The notes beneath the pieces were generated by a model. It ran no database searches and was not told where the DNA came from. It saw only the letters and a program-made list of their open reading frames with translations. A stretch of 64,000 nucleotides of DNA from Gemmata sp051859125 (GTDB taxonomy: Bacteria; Planctomycetota; Planctomycetia; Gemmatales; Gemmataceae). Of this stretch, positions 24,499 through 34,164 are shown in pieces. Position numbers and translations under genes: made by a program. Numbering within the stretch: position 1 is the first letter of the stretch; every line of letters begins with the position of its first letter. The DNA lies in contig NZ_JBHYGG010000046.1 of NCBI RefSeq assembly GCF_051859125.1, positions 12,656 to 76,655 of the forward strand. The letters are read 5' to 3'.

Positions 24499-26949
24499 AT
24501 GCCACCTGGCACCCAGTCGTTCGTCATTGCTGCGGTGATCCTTACCCTCGCGACCACGACCGCGAGCGGGGTCGATGATCATTTCGAGGAGTCGATCCGC
24601 CCACTCTTGAGTGAACACTGTTTTCGCTGCCACGGAGCGGACAAGCAAAAGGGTGGCCTGCGGGTCGATTCCCGGGAAGCCCTCCTCGCTGGCGGCGATT
24701 CGGGAGCGGCCATTGTCCCCGGCAAGCCCGAAGAGAGCCTGTTCGTTCAAGCCCTGAAGCACGACGGCCTCAAGATGCCGCCGAGCAAGCAGTTGCCCGA
24801 CGAGCAGATCGCGGTGCTGGCGAAGTGGATCAAGGACGGAGCCGTTTGGGGCGGCAGGGCCTCAAAGACGGGCGGCGCGAGTGGTCACGCGGCCCGTAAA
24901 CCCGGGCTGATTACCGACGACGACCGCAAGTGGTGGGCGTTCCAGAAGCCGCTGCGCCCCGAGGTGCCGGGGGCGGGAGGGAACTGGGCGAGGACCCCGA
25001 TCGATCACTTCATCGCTCAGCGGTTGAACGCCGAACAGGTGTCGCACGCCGGGGAAGCGGACCGGCAGACGCTCATTCGCCGGCTCACCTTCGATCTGAT
25101 CGGGCTGCCGCCCGCACCGGCCGAAGTGACGGCGTTCGTCGAGGACCGGTCGCCCGACGCGTACGAGAAACTCGTAGAGAAGTTGCTCGCGAGTCCGCGG
25201 TACGGCGAGCGCCAGGCGCGGGCCTGGCTCGACGTGGTTCGGTACGCCGAGAGCGACGGCTACCGCGCCGACGCCGCACGGCCGCACGCCTGGAGGTACC
25301 GCGATTACGTGATCCGGGCGTTCAACGCCGACACCGGGTACGACCGGTTCGTGCGGGAGCAACTGGCCGGCGACGAACTGTACCCGAACGATCCGAACGC
25401 TCTGATCGCCACCGGGTACTTCCGCCTCGGACAGTACGAGTACAACCAGAAGGACGTGCGCGGTCAGTGGGCCGCGATCCAGAACGACATCACCGACGTG
25501 ACGGCCGACGCCTTCCTCGCGCTCGGACTGGGCTGTGCCCGGTGCCACGACCACAAGTTTGACCCCGTCCTCCAGAAGGACTACTTCTCGCTGCAATCGT
25601 TCTTCGCGGGCCTCCGGTTCGTCGACGAACCCGTGTTCCCGTCGGCCGCGGCGAGGGCGGAGTACGAAGCGGAACTCGCCGCGTGGGACGCGAAGACCGC
25701 ACCCCTCCGCGAGAAGATGGCCGCGCTCCTCGGCCCGGTGCTCGCGAAGATCCAGGCGAACGCGGGCGACAAGTACCCGCCCGAGATCCAGGCCGTGATC
25801 CACAAGCCCGCGGCCGAGCGCACCCCCGGCGAGCGGCAGTTGTACGAGCTGGCGATGCGCCAGGTGCGGGAACTGGAACTCGACCGCGCCCCGTCCCGCC
25901 TGGGCAAGCACAAGGACGAGTACGACGCGCTCAAGAAGGAACTCGATGCCGCCACGAAGCCCGTCGCCCCGATGGCGATGGTCGCACGCGACCTCGGGCC
26001 GGACGCGGCCGAGGTGCTCATTCCCGGCGGGCGGAAGAAGGCCGTGGCGGCCGAGCCCGCGTTCCCGGTCGTCCTGGGTGCAAGCCCACCGCTGATTCGG
26101 GCGCGCCCGGACTCGACCGGGCGCCGCGCCGCGCTCGCGGAGTGGCTGACTAGTAAGGATCATCCGCTCACGGCGCGGGTGATGGTCAACCGGATCTGGC
26201 AGGGCCACTTCGGGACCGGGTTGGTCGCCACCGCGAGCGACTTCGGCACCCTCGGCGAGAAGCCGTCGCACCCCGAGTTGCTCGACTGGCTGGCCGTTGA
26301 GTTCGTCGAGCACGGTTGGAGCTTGAAGCACATCCACCGGTTGATCGTCACCTCCGCGGTCTACCGGCAGGCGTCGGTCGGCAGCGCGAAAGGGGCGGCG
26401 AGGACCGCGGATCCCGAGAACCGGCTGCTGTCGCGGATGTCGGTTCGTCGGCTCGACGCCGAGCAGGTGCGCGACGCGATGCTGGCCACAAGCGGCGAGT
26501 TGAAGCTCGACGCGGGCGGCCCCGCCGTGCCGGCCGCCGCGCCGCGCAGATCCATCTACACCCGCGTTCTCCGCAACTCCCCGGACCCGCTGATCGCCTC
26601 GTTCGACGCCGCCGACGGGATCTCGGGTTGTGCCCGCCGCAACATCACCGTTACCCCGACACAGGCGCTCCTTCTGATGAACGGCACCGGCACGCTGGCC
26701 CGTGCTGAGGCGTTCGCGGCTCGGGTGATGCCCGCCGATGGGAAGGACGCGGCGGCCGGTGTAACTGAAGCGTACCGGCGTGCGTTCGGTCGCTCGCCGA
26801 CCACCGAGGAGGCCGCCGAGGCGCTCGAGTTCCTGAAGCAGCAAGTCGGACTCGCACGCAACGCCGTGACCCCCGACAGTCGGCGGAAGGGCTGGACCGA
26901 CTTCTGCCACTCCTTGCTCAATGCGAACGAGTTCCTTTACATCGACTGA
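24499..26949 (+). CDS. PSD1/planctomycete cytochrome-type protein (DUF1549, DUF1553)
   Basis: The 816-aa protein starts with a signal peptide (VIAAVILTLATTTASG) and a planctomycete cytochrome c-like domain with heme site CFRCH (Cys41, Cys44, His45). DUF1549 follows with FDLIGLPPAPAEV, RYGERQARAWLDVVRYAESDG and a second CxxCH (CARCHDHKFDP). The C-terminal DUF1553 has RVMVNRIWQGHFGTGLV and SVRRLDAEQVRDAML. Members are large exported heme proteins abundant in Planctomycetes and usually encoded with DUF1501 proteins, as here. Substrate unknown; polysaccharide catabolism is often proposed. GAAGG lies eight bases before the ATG. Confidence 0.93.
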   Translation: MPPGTQSFVIAAVILTLATTTASGVDDHFEESIRPLLSEHCFRCHGADKQKGGLRVDSREALLAGGDSGAAIVPGKPEESLFVQALKHDGLKMPPSKQLPDEQIAVLAKWIKDGAVWGGRASKTGGASGHAARKPGLITDDDRKWWAFQKPLRPEVPGAGGNWARTPIDHFIAQRLNAEQVSHAGEADRQTLIRRLTFDLIGLPPAPAEVTAFVEDRSPDAYEKLVEKLLASPRYGERQARAWLDVVRYAESDGYRADAARPHAWRYRDYVIRAFNADTGYDRFVREQLAGDELYPNDPNALIATGYFRLGQYEYNQKDVRGQWAAIQNDITDVTADAFLALGLGCARCHDHKFDPVLQKDYFSLQSFFAGLRFVDEPVFPSAAARAEYEAELAAWDAKTAPLREKMAALLGPVLAKIQANAGDKYPPEIQAVIHKPAAERTPGERQLYELAMRQVRELELDRAPSRLGKHKDEYDALKKELDAATKPVAPMAMVARDLGPDAAEVLIPGGRKKAVAAEPAFPVVLGASPPLIRARPDSTGRRAALAEWLTSKDHPLTARVMVNRIWQGHFGTGLVATASDFGTLGEKPSHPELLDWLAVEFVEHGWSLKHIHRLIVTSAVYRQASVGSAKGAARTADPENRLLSRMSVRRLDAEQVRDAMLATSGELKLDAGGPAVPAAAPRRSIYTRVLRNSPDPLIASFDAADGISGCARRNITVTPTQALLLMNGTGTLARAEAFAARVMPADGKDAAAGVTEAYRRAFGRSPTTEEAAEALEFLKQQVGLARNAVTPDSRRKGWTDFCHSLLNANEFLYID

Positions 26950-26958
26950 GGTTTCGCG

Positions 26959-28395
26959 ATGGGGCCCTCTCTCCCTCACGTCGAACGACCGCTTTCTCGG
27001 CGCGACGCCCTGATCCGGGGCGGGGCCGAGTTCGGCGGCGTCGCGCTGTCGTGGCTGCTGGGCCGCGACGCGCACGCCGCCGGAGCGAAGGCGGCCGACC
27101 CGCTCGCGGCCAAGCAACCCCACCACGCGGCCAAAGCGAAGTCGGTCATCTTCCTGTTCATGGAAGGCGGCCCGAGCCACATCGACCTGTTCGACCCGAA
27201 GCCGCTGCTGAACAAGCTGCACGGCCAGAAGCTGCCCGGCACGTTCAAGCCGGTGATCCTCGCGATGGGCGAGAACGACGCCCCGCTGATGGGCTGCAAG
27301 CGGACGTTCAAGCAGCACGGCAAGGGCGGGCTGTGGTTCTCCGACTGGCTCCCGCACCTGGCAACGCGCGCCGACGACCTGGCGGTGGTCCGGTCGTGCT
27401 GGATGGACGGCATCAACCACTCCGGCGGCGTGTGCCAGATGAACACGGGCAGCGTCCTCGCGGGCCGGCCGTCGCTCGGCAGTTGGGTCAGCTACGGGCT
27501 CGGCACCGAGAACACCAACCTGCCGGCGTTCGTGGTCATGCAGGACAACGCGGCGCCCGTCGTGAACGGGCCGCGGAACTGGGGCGCCGGCTTCATGCCC
27601 GCGGTCTACCAGGGCACGCGGCTGAACGCCGGGCCGGAGCCGATCCCGAACCTGCACACGCCGTCCGGCGTCGGGAACGTGCGGCAGAAGCAGAAGCTCG
27701 AGTTCCTCGCGAAGCTCAACCAGCGGCACGCCGAGGCGCGCCCCGAACAGACCGAACTCGACGCACGCATCCGGGCCTACGAGCTGGCGTTTCGGATGCA
27801 GGCCGAGGCGCCCGACGCGGTCGACCTGTCGAAGGAGTCGGCCGAAACGCTCGCCCTCTACGGGGCCGACGAGAAAGAGACCGAGACCTTCGGCCGGCAG
27901 TGCCTGCTCGCCCGCCGTCTGGTCGAGCGCGGGGTGCGGTTCGTTCAGCTCTACCACGGTGCCGGCAGCAAGTGGGACTCGCACTCCGGTCTCGACAAGA
28001 ACCACGCGGCCCTGTGCAAGAGCATGGACAAGCCGGTCGCCGGGCTGCTCGCGGACCTGAAGCGGCGGGGGCTGCTCGACAGCACCCTGGTGGTGTGGGG
28101 CGGGGAGTTCGGCCGCACGCCGCAATCGGAGCAGGGCAACGGGCGCGACCACAACCCGTACGGGTTCACGATGCTCATGGCCGGGGCCGGGGTGAGGGGC
28201 GGGCGGGCGTACGGCGCGACCGACGAGCTCGGGCTGCACGCCGTCGAGGACCGCCTCCACGTCCACGACCTGCACGCGACCTGGCTGCACCTGCTGGGGG
28301 CCGACCACATGAAGCTGGTTTACAAGCACAAGGGCCGGCCCGAGCGGCCGACCCTGAACGAGGGCGAGCCGTTCACGCGGCTCGTCACCGGTTGA
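26959..28395 (+). CDS. DUF1501 family exported protein
   Basis: The 478-aa protein starts nine bases after the PSD1 stop, so the two genes are almost certainly co-transcribed. The N-terminus RRDALIRGGAEFGGVALSWL is a twin-arginine-type signal. The body has DUF1501 landmarks: SVIFLFMEGGPSHIDLFDPK, GENDAPLMG, RPSLGSWVSYGLG, VVWGGEFGRTPQSE and GRDHNPYGFTMLMAG. The fold is related to the alkaline phosphatase/sulfatase superfamily, and a hydrolytic role is plausible but unproved. As in other planctomycetes, it likely works outside the cytoplasm with the PSD1 partner. Confidence 0.93.
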   Translation: MGPSLPHVERPLSRRDALIRGGAEFGGVALSWLLGRDAHAAGAKAADPLAAKQPHHAAKAKSVIFLFMEGGPSHIDLFDPKPLLNKLHGQKLPGTFKPVILAMGENDAPLMGCKRTFKQHGKGGLWFSDWLPHLATRADDLAVVRSCWMDGINHSGGVCQMNTGSVLAGRPSLGSWVSYGLGTENTNLPAFVVMQDNAAPVVNGPRNWGAGFMPAVYQGTRLNAGPEPIPNLHTPSGVGNVRQKQKLEFLAKLNQRHAEARPEQTELDARIRAYELAFRMQAEAPDAVDLSKESAETLALYGADEKETETFGRQCLLARRLVERGVRFVQLYHGAGSKWDSHSGLDKNHAALCKSMDKPVAGLLADLKRRGLLDSTLVVWGGEFGRTPQSEQGNGRDHNPYGFTMLMAGAGVRGGRAYGATDELGLHAVEDRLHVHDLHATWLHLLGADHMKLVYKHKGRPERPTLNEGEPFTRLVTG

Positions 28396-28459
28396 TCCCT
28401 TCGCCCGCGTTCGTGGCATCCATTTGTCTCCATCCCCGTCCTCTCCGGAGTGTCCGCTC

Positions 28460-29374
28460 ATGTCTCGTCCCCAACAGCGAGGGTTCACGCTCATCGAACT
28501 GCTGGTCGTCATTGCCATCATCGCCATCCTGATCGGGCTGCTCCTCCCCGCGGTTCAGAAGGTTCGCGAGGCGGCGGCACGCATGAAGTGCCAGAACAAC
28601 CTCAAGCAGATCGGCATCGCGGTCCACAGCTACCACGACGCGTTGGGGAAGCTGCCGCCGGCCCGGATCGAGTACCGCTACCTGGCCTGGCCGGTCCTGA
28701 TCCTGCCGTTCATCGAGCAGGACAACGTCTTCAAGCAGTTCAACCCCACCGCCATGGTTTCGGCACAGCCGGCCGCGGCGCTCCAGGCGACGATTCCCGT
28801 GTACCAGTGCCCGAGCCGCCGCTCGGCGAGCCAGCTCTCGACGCAGCACGACGCCACCGCGACCGGGCAGGCCGGCTCGCTCGGGGACTACGCGAGCGTG
28901 GACGGGCCGGACGGGCGGGACCCGCCGTTCCGCCGCGCCTCGGCGGCCGGGATGATCGTCGTCGCGACCGGCACGTCGGGGTCGGCGGCCAACTGGAAGA
29001 GTCAGACCAGTCTCACGTCGGTGACCGACGGGCTGAGTTCGACGCTCATGATCGGCGAGAAGCACGTCCGCATGGTGGACGTCGGCAGGGACAGCGGCGG
29101 CGACGGCCCGATCATGGGCGGGTTCGCGTACTCGTTCATGCGGGTCGCCGGGGGCACGAGCGGCGGGTCGGGGGCCGAGTGGCCGATGGGCAACGGGCCG
29201 ACCGACGACGTCGGCGGCCAGGCCCTCGCGGTCTTCGGGAGCTGGCACACCGGCTCGGTGAACTTCGTCTGGGGCGATGGGAGCGTTCGCACGTTGAAGT
29301 TCAACATCGACTCCGTCACCCTCGCGCGGCTCACGACCCGCGCCGTCGGAACCGTTCCGTCGGGCGAGTACTGA
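28460..29374 (+). CDS. DUF1559 pseudopilin-like protein
   Basis: The 304-aa protein has a type IV pilin-type N-terminus, RGFTLIELLVVIAIIAILIG, with cleavage expected after Gly and a methylated Phe. The conserved DUF1559 segment KMKCQNNLKQIGIAVHSYHD follows, and near the C-terminus there is GSVNFVWGDGSVRTL. ATG 28460 is chosen because CCGGAG precedes it and the signal begins immediately after. The gene follows DUF1501 by 64 bases on the same strand. These proteins are highly multiplied in Planctomycetes; the role may be surface structure or secretion. Confidence 0.92.
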   Translation: MSRPQQRGFTLIELLVVIAIIAILIGLLLPAVQKVREAAARMKCQNNLKQIGIAVHSYHDALGKLPPARIEYRYLAWPVLILPFIEQDNVFKQFNPTAMVSAQPAAALQATIPVYQCPSRRSASQLSTQHDATATGQAGSLGDYASVDGPDGRDPPFRRASAAGMIVVATGTSGSAANWKSQTSLTSVTDGLSSTLMIGEKHVRMVDVGRDSGGDGPIMGGFAYSFMRVAGGTSGGSGAEWPMGNGPTDDVGGQALAVFGSWHTGSVNFVWGDGSVRTLKFNIDSVTLARLTTRAVGTVPSGEY

Positions 29375-29484
29375 GCCCCGTGTCGCGGTCCCGTTCGCTG
29401 CCAAACTCGTACTCCCGGGCCGCGGATCCCGTCCGCGGCCCGGACGGCGTCGGCTCCTTCTCACTTCGCCCCACCGGTACCCTC

Positions 29485-29916
29485 ATGACCCACCGCTTCC
29501 ACCGCCGGCCGCTGGGACCGGCCTGTTTCCTGGCGCTCTGTTGCCTCTCGGGTTGCGGCGACGCGACCCCCAAGACGTACCGCATTCCGGGCCGGCTCGT
29601 GTACGAGGACGGCACCCCCGTCCCCGGGGCGACGGTCGTTCTGCAAACGACCCACGACGGGAAGCGGATCCCGGCCCGCGGGATGGCCAACCCGGACGGG
29701 ACGTTCGAGTTGACGACGTTCACCGACAAGGACGGGGTGATCGAGGGCGAGCACGACGTCACGGTCGTGCCGCTCCCGGCGACGGACAGCGCGGCGCCCG
29801 CCAAACCGGTCGTCGCGGCGAAGTACAGCAACGCCGAATCGTCGGGGTTGAAGGTCACCGTGAAGCCGGACGCGACCGAGATCCTCATCAAGGTCGAGGC
29901 CCCGGGGAAGAAGTAG
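29485..29916 (+). CDS. small lipoprotein with carboxypeptidase-regulatory-like domain
   Basis: The 143-aa protein has a lipobox (LALCCLSGCGD), so Cys about residue 22-23 should be lipidated. The rest is one beta-sandwich of the transthyretin/carboxypeptidase regulatory type: GRLVYEDGTPVPGATVVLQ, GMANPDGTFELTTF and GVIEGEHDVTVVPL. Such lipoproteins commonly follow DUF1559 genes in planctomycetes, as here, 110 bases downstream. Its end overlaps the end of the convergent kinase gene by 29 bases. Confidence 0.85.
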   Translation: MTHRFHRRPLGPACFLALCCLSGCGDATPKTYRIPGRLVYEDGTPVPGATVVLQTTHDGKRIPARGMANPDGTFELTTFTDKDGVIEGEHDVTVVPLPATDSAAPAKPVVAAKYSNAESSGLKVTVKPDATEILIKVEAPGKK

Positions 29917-32900
29917 CGCCGACCAGTTCCGCCACGCCGCCCCGGACCCCGACGTGCAGCCGGGTGCCGTCGCGGCTGAACGCAACGGGCGCGTGGGCGT
30001 TGGTCAGGATCGCCCGAACGTACCCCGCACCCGGGTCGCACAACTTCACCTCCCCCGGCGTGTCGATCGAGTAGTGCCCGGACCCGGTCGCCATGGTGCG
30101 GCCGTCCGGCGAGAACTCGACCGAGTACACCCAGTTCGTGTACCCGGACAGGACCACCGGCGGTTGGCCGCCGTCGAGGTCCCACAGGCGCACGGTGCGG
30201 TCCCGGCTCCCGGACGCGAGCGCCCGGCCGTCGGGGCTGAAGGCCACACTGAGCACCCACATTGTGTGCCCCTTCAACTCCCGTTCGAGCCGCCCGGTGT
30301 CCGCGTCCCAGAGCCGGACGGTGTTGTCTTCGCTGCCGGAGGCGAGCCGCTTGCCGTCGGCGGACCACGCCAGCGCCAGAACGCCGCGGGTGTGCCCCTC
30401 GAGGGTGCGGACCGGCTTCCGGGTGCCGGCGTCCCACAGGCGCACACGGGCATCAACGCCCCCGGTCGCGAGAACCCCCCCGCCGGGGTGGAAGGCGACC
30501 GCCGCGACGTTCCCGTCGTGTCCGGTCCACCGGCCCGTTTCGGTCCGACGGGTCGCGTCCCAGAGCACCACTTCTCCGCCCCCGGCACCGATCGCAACGG
30601 TCCCACCGTCCGGGGAAACGGCCAGGGCGGGTGCCCCGCCCCCGAGAACGGCCTGCGGGCGGACCGGCCCGGCATCGTGCGGGCGCACCACGAACCTCGC
30701 GGACGGAGTCGCGGCGGCCGCGCCCCACACCCGCACCTCTCCCACCCGGTCCGCCGTCACGATGCCCCCGCCGGGGAGCGCGGCGAGGACCCCGACGTTC
30801 GTCGGCTGCCGGTACGCGGCGGCCGGCGGGAACGTCGGCAGTTGGTAGACGCACAGCCGCCCGTCGCGGCTCCCCGCGGCGACCCACCGGCCGTCCGGCG
30901 ACCACGCGGCCGCGGACACGTCGCGCCGCATCAGGTTGGTTAACTCCTGCCCGGTGGCGGTGTCCCACACTTTCAGGTACGTGTCGTCGCCGCCGGTGAG
31001 GATGCGTTCGCTGTCCGGCGACACCACCGCCCCCCGGACCGGCATCAGGTGCCCCCGGAGGTCGCGCGCGGCTCCTGTGAGAAGGTCGTTCACCCGAGCC
31101 TCCCCGCGCTCGGTGGTGGAAACCACAAACTTCCCGTCGGGGGCGAACGCCAGTCCGACGACGGCCCCGGAGTGCTCGGTGCCGATCACCTTCGCCGTGC
31201 GGGACGTCAGGTCCCACAGCCGGACGGACCCATCCTTCGCGCCCGCCGCGATGAGGCGCCCTTCGGCGCCGAAGGCCACCGACGTGACCGGGTCGGACGA
31301 GGCCGCGAGGGCCGCGACCTCGCGACCCGACTCCCGGTCCCACACGCGCACCACGCCGTCGCCGCACGCTCCCGCCAAGAGGTGGTTCCGGCGGTCGGCG
31401 CTCAGGCCGTTCACCGCGGCCGGCACCGTGATCGTGCGGAGCGGCTTGGGCTTCTCGATCTCCCACACCTTCACCGTGCGGTCCTGGCCCGAAGTGGCGA
31501 CGATTCGGTCCCCGCACACCACCACGCCCGTGACGGGCTTGCCGTGGGCCGCGACCGCCGGTCCGGGCTTCGCCTGGGAGCCCGGGGCGGGCCAGTAGCG
31601 GAGTTTACCGTCCGCACCGCCGCTGACCAGGCGGCCGTCCACCAGGAACGCCACCGCCCGCGTCCCGCCCGGGTGGGCGGCCTCGTACGAGCGCTCGCCG
31701 AGCGCGCACTGGTTCTGGAAGTAGTGCCAGGTGAAGTCGCGCAACTCGGGCGGGCACAGCTTCTCGTCACCGAGCAGTTGCCGGGCCCGGATCGGTTCCC
31801 GCAACCACAGGGCGGGGAGCTGTGCGAGTTGGTGGGCGAACAACACGCGGCGGGTGTCGTCGAGCTGCCGCCGGGTGTCGGCCCGCAGCGAGTCCGTTTC
31901 GGCGAGTGCCACCGCGGTCTGGTGCTGCAGGGCTTCGGACTCGGCGAGGGCGGCGCGGAGGCGGGCGTTGTAGTACAGCCCCCCGACGACCAACCCGACG
32001 GTGGCGAGCACCACGACCGCGATCAGCGCCGCGGGTGCCGGCCGCCGGGCGACCCAGCGGCGCAGGGCCTCGGCCCGCCCCACGCGCTGGGCCGCGATCG
32101 GCTTCCCGGCGAGGACCCGGCGCAGGTCGTCGGCGAGTACGAGGGCGGTCGCGTAGCGGTGGTCCGGGTTCTTCTCCAGGCACTTCAAAACGACGGTTTC
32201 GAGGTCCCGGGGCATGGCCGGGTTCAGCCGCCTCGGGCCCGCGGGCGGTTCGTACAGGATCCGGTGGATCGTGGCCGCGGACGGGTCCGGACCGAACGGC
32301 GCGTGGCCGGTGAGCAACTCGTACAGGACCGCCCCCAGGGCGTACACGTCGGCGGCCGGTCCGGCACGGTGGGCCGACCCCGCCGCCTGTTCCGGGGCCA
32401 TGTACGCGAGCGTCCCGACGATGTGCCCGGTTCGCGTGCGGTGGTTGCTCGCGTCGAGGACCCGGGCCAGCCCGAAGTCGGACACCTTGGGCGTCGCGGT
32501 GAGCACCGGGTTCTGGTCACCGGGCGGCGACGTGGTACCGTCCGCCCCTTGCTTGCCGCCGAGTTGCAACAAGATGTTGCCGGGCTTCAAGTCGCGGTGG
32601 ACGACCCCCTGAAGGTGCGCGTGGTGGACCGCCCGCGCAAGGGTCTCGACCAGTCCGGCCGCGGCGACCGGGGGCCCGAACGCCCCGAGGGCGCGCGAGA
32701 GCGGCGGGCCGTCGATGTACTCGAGCGCCAGGTACGGCCGGCCGTCGGCCAACCCGGCCTCGTAGATCCGGGTCAAGTTCGGATGGTCGAGGCGGGCCAG
32801 GACGGCCGCCTCGTGCTGGAACAGTGCCAGGTCGTCCGCGGTCGAGTACTCGCCGGTGAGCAGGAGTTTGACCGCCACGGTCCGCCCGTCGCGCCGGTCC

Positions 32901-33250
32901 CGCGCCGCGAACACGGCCCCGCGGGCGCCCCGGCCGATTTCGCGAACGAGGTCGTAGGGGCCGATCGCCGAGGGCGTTTTCGACTCGCCCCAGATCGCCC
33001 GGTGAACCAGAAATTGTTCTTCGAGTTGAGGTCGGATGCCCGGGAACCGAACGAGGTACTCGTTCGGGTCCGGCCCGCGGCCGAGGTGCTCCAGGCACAC
33101 GAATTCGGCGTACACCAGTTCGACGGCGTCCTCCGCGTCCAGTTCGGGGACCAGGTAGTCCTCGGCCCGAACGGGCTCGCCCGCCGAGAGGCGACGGTCC
33201 AACTCCTCGCACCAGGCCGCCACCGGGGACCGGGGTCGCGGGTTCAACAT
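29888..33250 (-). CDS. membrane Ser/Thr protein kinase with C-terminal WD40 propeller
   Basis: The 1120-aa protein (ATG 33250) has an N-terminal helical region. The kinase domain begins near 95 (GRGARGAVFAARD, VAVKLLL, VVHRDLKPGNILL, SDFGLARV, YMAPEQAAG). A membrane helix lies near 425-445 (AALIAVVVLATVGLVVGGLY), followed by a short coiled-coil-like helix and about ten WD40 repeats (VRLWDLTS, LKVWDTATG, VRLWDADTG, VRLWDLDGG). The layout is the common planctomycete kinase/WD40 receptor: cytoplasmic kinase and a propeller probably on the far side of the membrane. The divergent ECF sigma gene 80 bases away is a likely functional partner. The 3' end overlaps the lipoprotein gene by 29 bases. Confidence 0.93.
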   Translation of the reverse strand: MLNPRPRSPVAAWCEELDRRLSAGEPVRAEDYLVPELDAEDAVELVYAEFVCLEHLGRGPDPNEYLVRFPGIRPQLEEQFLVHRAIWGESKTPSAIGPYDLVREIGRGARGAVFAARDRRDGRTVAVKLLLTGEYSTADDLALFQHEAAVLARLDHPNLTRIYEAGLADGRPYLALEYIDGPPLSRALGAFGPPVAAAGLVETLARAVHHAHLQGVVHRDLKPGNILLQLGGKQGADGTTSPPGDQNPVLTATPKVSDFGLARVLDASNHRTRTGHIVGTLAYMAPEQAAGSAHRAGPAADVYALGAVLYELLTGHAPFGPDPSAATIHRILYEPPAGPRRLNPAMPRDLETVVLKCLEKNPDHRYATALVLADDLRRVLAGKPIAAQRVGRAEALRRWVARRPAPAALIAVVVLATVGLVVGGLYYNARLRAALAESEALQHQTAVALAETDSLRADTRRQLDDTRRVLFAHQLAQLPALWLREPIRARQLLGDEKLCPPELRDFTWHYFQNQCALGERSYEAAHPGGTRAVAFLVDGRLVSGGADGKLRYWPAPGSQAKPGPAVAAHGKPVTGVVVCGDRIVATSGQDRTVKVWEIEKPKPLRTITVPAAVNGLSADRRNHLLAGACGDGVVRVWDRESGREVAALAASSDPVTSVAFGAEGRLIAAGAKDGSVRLWDLTSRTAKVIGTEHSGAVVGLAFAPDGKFVVSTTERGEARVNDLLTGAARDLRGHLMPVRGAVVSPDSERILTGGDDTYLKVWDTATGQELTNLMRRDVSAAAWSPDGRWVAAGSRDGRLCVYQLPTFPPAAAYRQPTNVGVLAALPGGGIVTADRVGEVRVWGAAAATPSARFVVRPHDAGPVRPQAVLGGGAPALAVSPDGGTVAIGAGGGEVVLWDATRRTETGRWTGHDGNVAAVAFHPGGGVLATGGVDARVRLWDAGTRKPVRTLEGHTRGVLALAWSADGKRLASGSEDNTVRLWDADTGRLERELKGHTMWVLSVAFSPDGRALASGSRDRTVRLWDLDGGQPPVVLSGYTNWVYSVEFSPDGRTMATGSGHYSIDTPGEVKLCDPGAGYVRAILTNAHAPVAFSRDGTRLHVGVRGGVAELVGATSSPGPRP

Positions 33251-33330
33251 CGGCCTGTTCCGGTTAGCAGAAGTGGGGCCAGCCAGGTAAAGTAATATAC
33301 GTCCCCAGAGCGCCGCGAGTCGGAGAACGC

Positions 33331-33900
33331 GTGGGCGAACCGTCGACAAGTCGGGACGATCTCGCCGACCTGCTCAGCCGGGCCGGTAAAGGGGATTCCG
33401 CCGCGCTGACGGACCTCCTCCGCCGGTACGAGTCGCGGGTCCGGCTCGCGGCCCGCGCGCTTCTTCGGTCGCCGCTCCGACAGGCCCTCGATTCGGTCGA
33501 TCTGGTCCAGTCCGTTCACCGCGCGCTGCTGCCCGGACTCCGGGACGGCCGGTACACGTTCTCGGACGAGGGCCAGTTGCTGGCGCTCGCCGTGACGGTC
33601 CTCCGGCACAAGGTCCAGCGCGCGGCTCAGCGGAAGCGCCCGTCCGCACTCGATCCGGACGCGGACCCCGTCGACCGCACCGTTCCGCCCCCGTCGTCGC
33701 GAGCGGAGTCCGACGATCTCCTTGCACACATCTTGGGCGAGGTCGACGGACTCGACCGGAGAGCGCTGGAGTTGCTCGCGCAAGGGTACAGCACGGTCGA
33801 GATCGCGGCGGCCCTGGAGTGCACCCCGGCGGTTCTGCGGGCGAGGTTGAGCCGCGCACGTTCCCGGCTCCGGGACTCAGGGCTGAGCGATCAGGTGTGA
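33331..33900 (+). CDS. ECF sigma factor, kinase-linked planctomycete type
   Basis: The 189-aa protein starts at GTG with CGGAG six bases before. Region 2 is LTDLLRRYESRVRLAARALL and VDLVQSVHRALLPGL. Region 4 contains LDRRALELLAQGYSTVEIAAALECTPA with a helix-turn-helix. In Planctomycetes, ECF groups of this type are encoded next to Ser/Thr kinases, and phosphorylation has been proposed to control them. The neighbouring divergent kinase-WD40 gene (start 33250) fits this. The 80-base gap between the two starts must hold both promoters. Confidence 0.88.
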   Translation: MGEPSTSRDDLADLLSRAGKGDSAALTDLLRRYESRVRLAARALLRSPLRQALDSVDLVQSVHRALLPGLRDGRYTFSDEGQLLALAVTVLRHKVQRAAQRKRPSALDPDADPVDRTVPPPSSRAESDDLLAHILGEVDGLDRRALELLAQGYSTVEIAAALECTPAVLRARLSRARSRLRDSGLSDQV

Positions 33901-34164
33901 TCGGCAGGAGAGATCCCGTCGGTGGTTGATTTGCTTGCGAGTTTAAAGACTTGCTCAAATGGCATCGCACGTTCGGGAACTCTGGTGCTTTCCGAGACTA
34001 CTGCGCAGTGTCTCGGCTCGGGGTGGTGGGCACCCCTGCAATTTGTGCGGCGATTGTGTGCGCAGGCCAGGCCACAACGAGCGAGGAGTCGGCCCGAGTG
34101 GCCGAGTACCGCAAGGCTCAGAACCGCGGTTCCGGTTGGAGCTCCACGCAAGGGGGTCAGTGTA

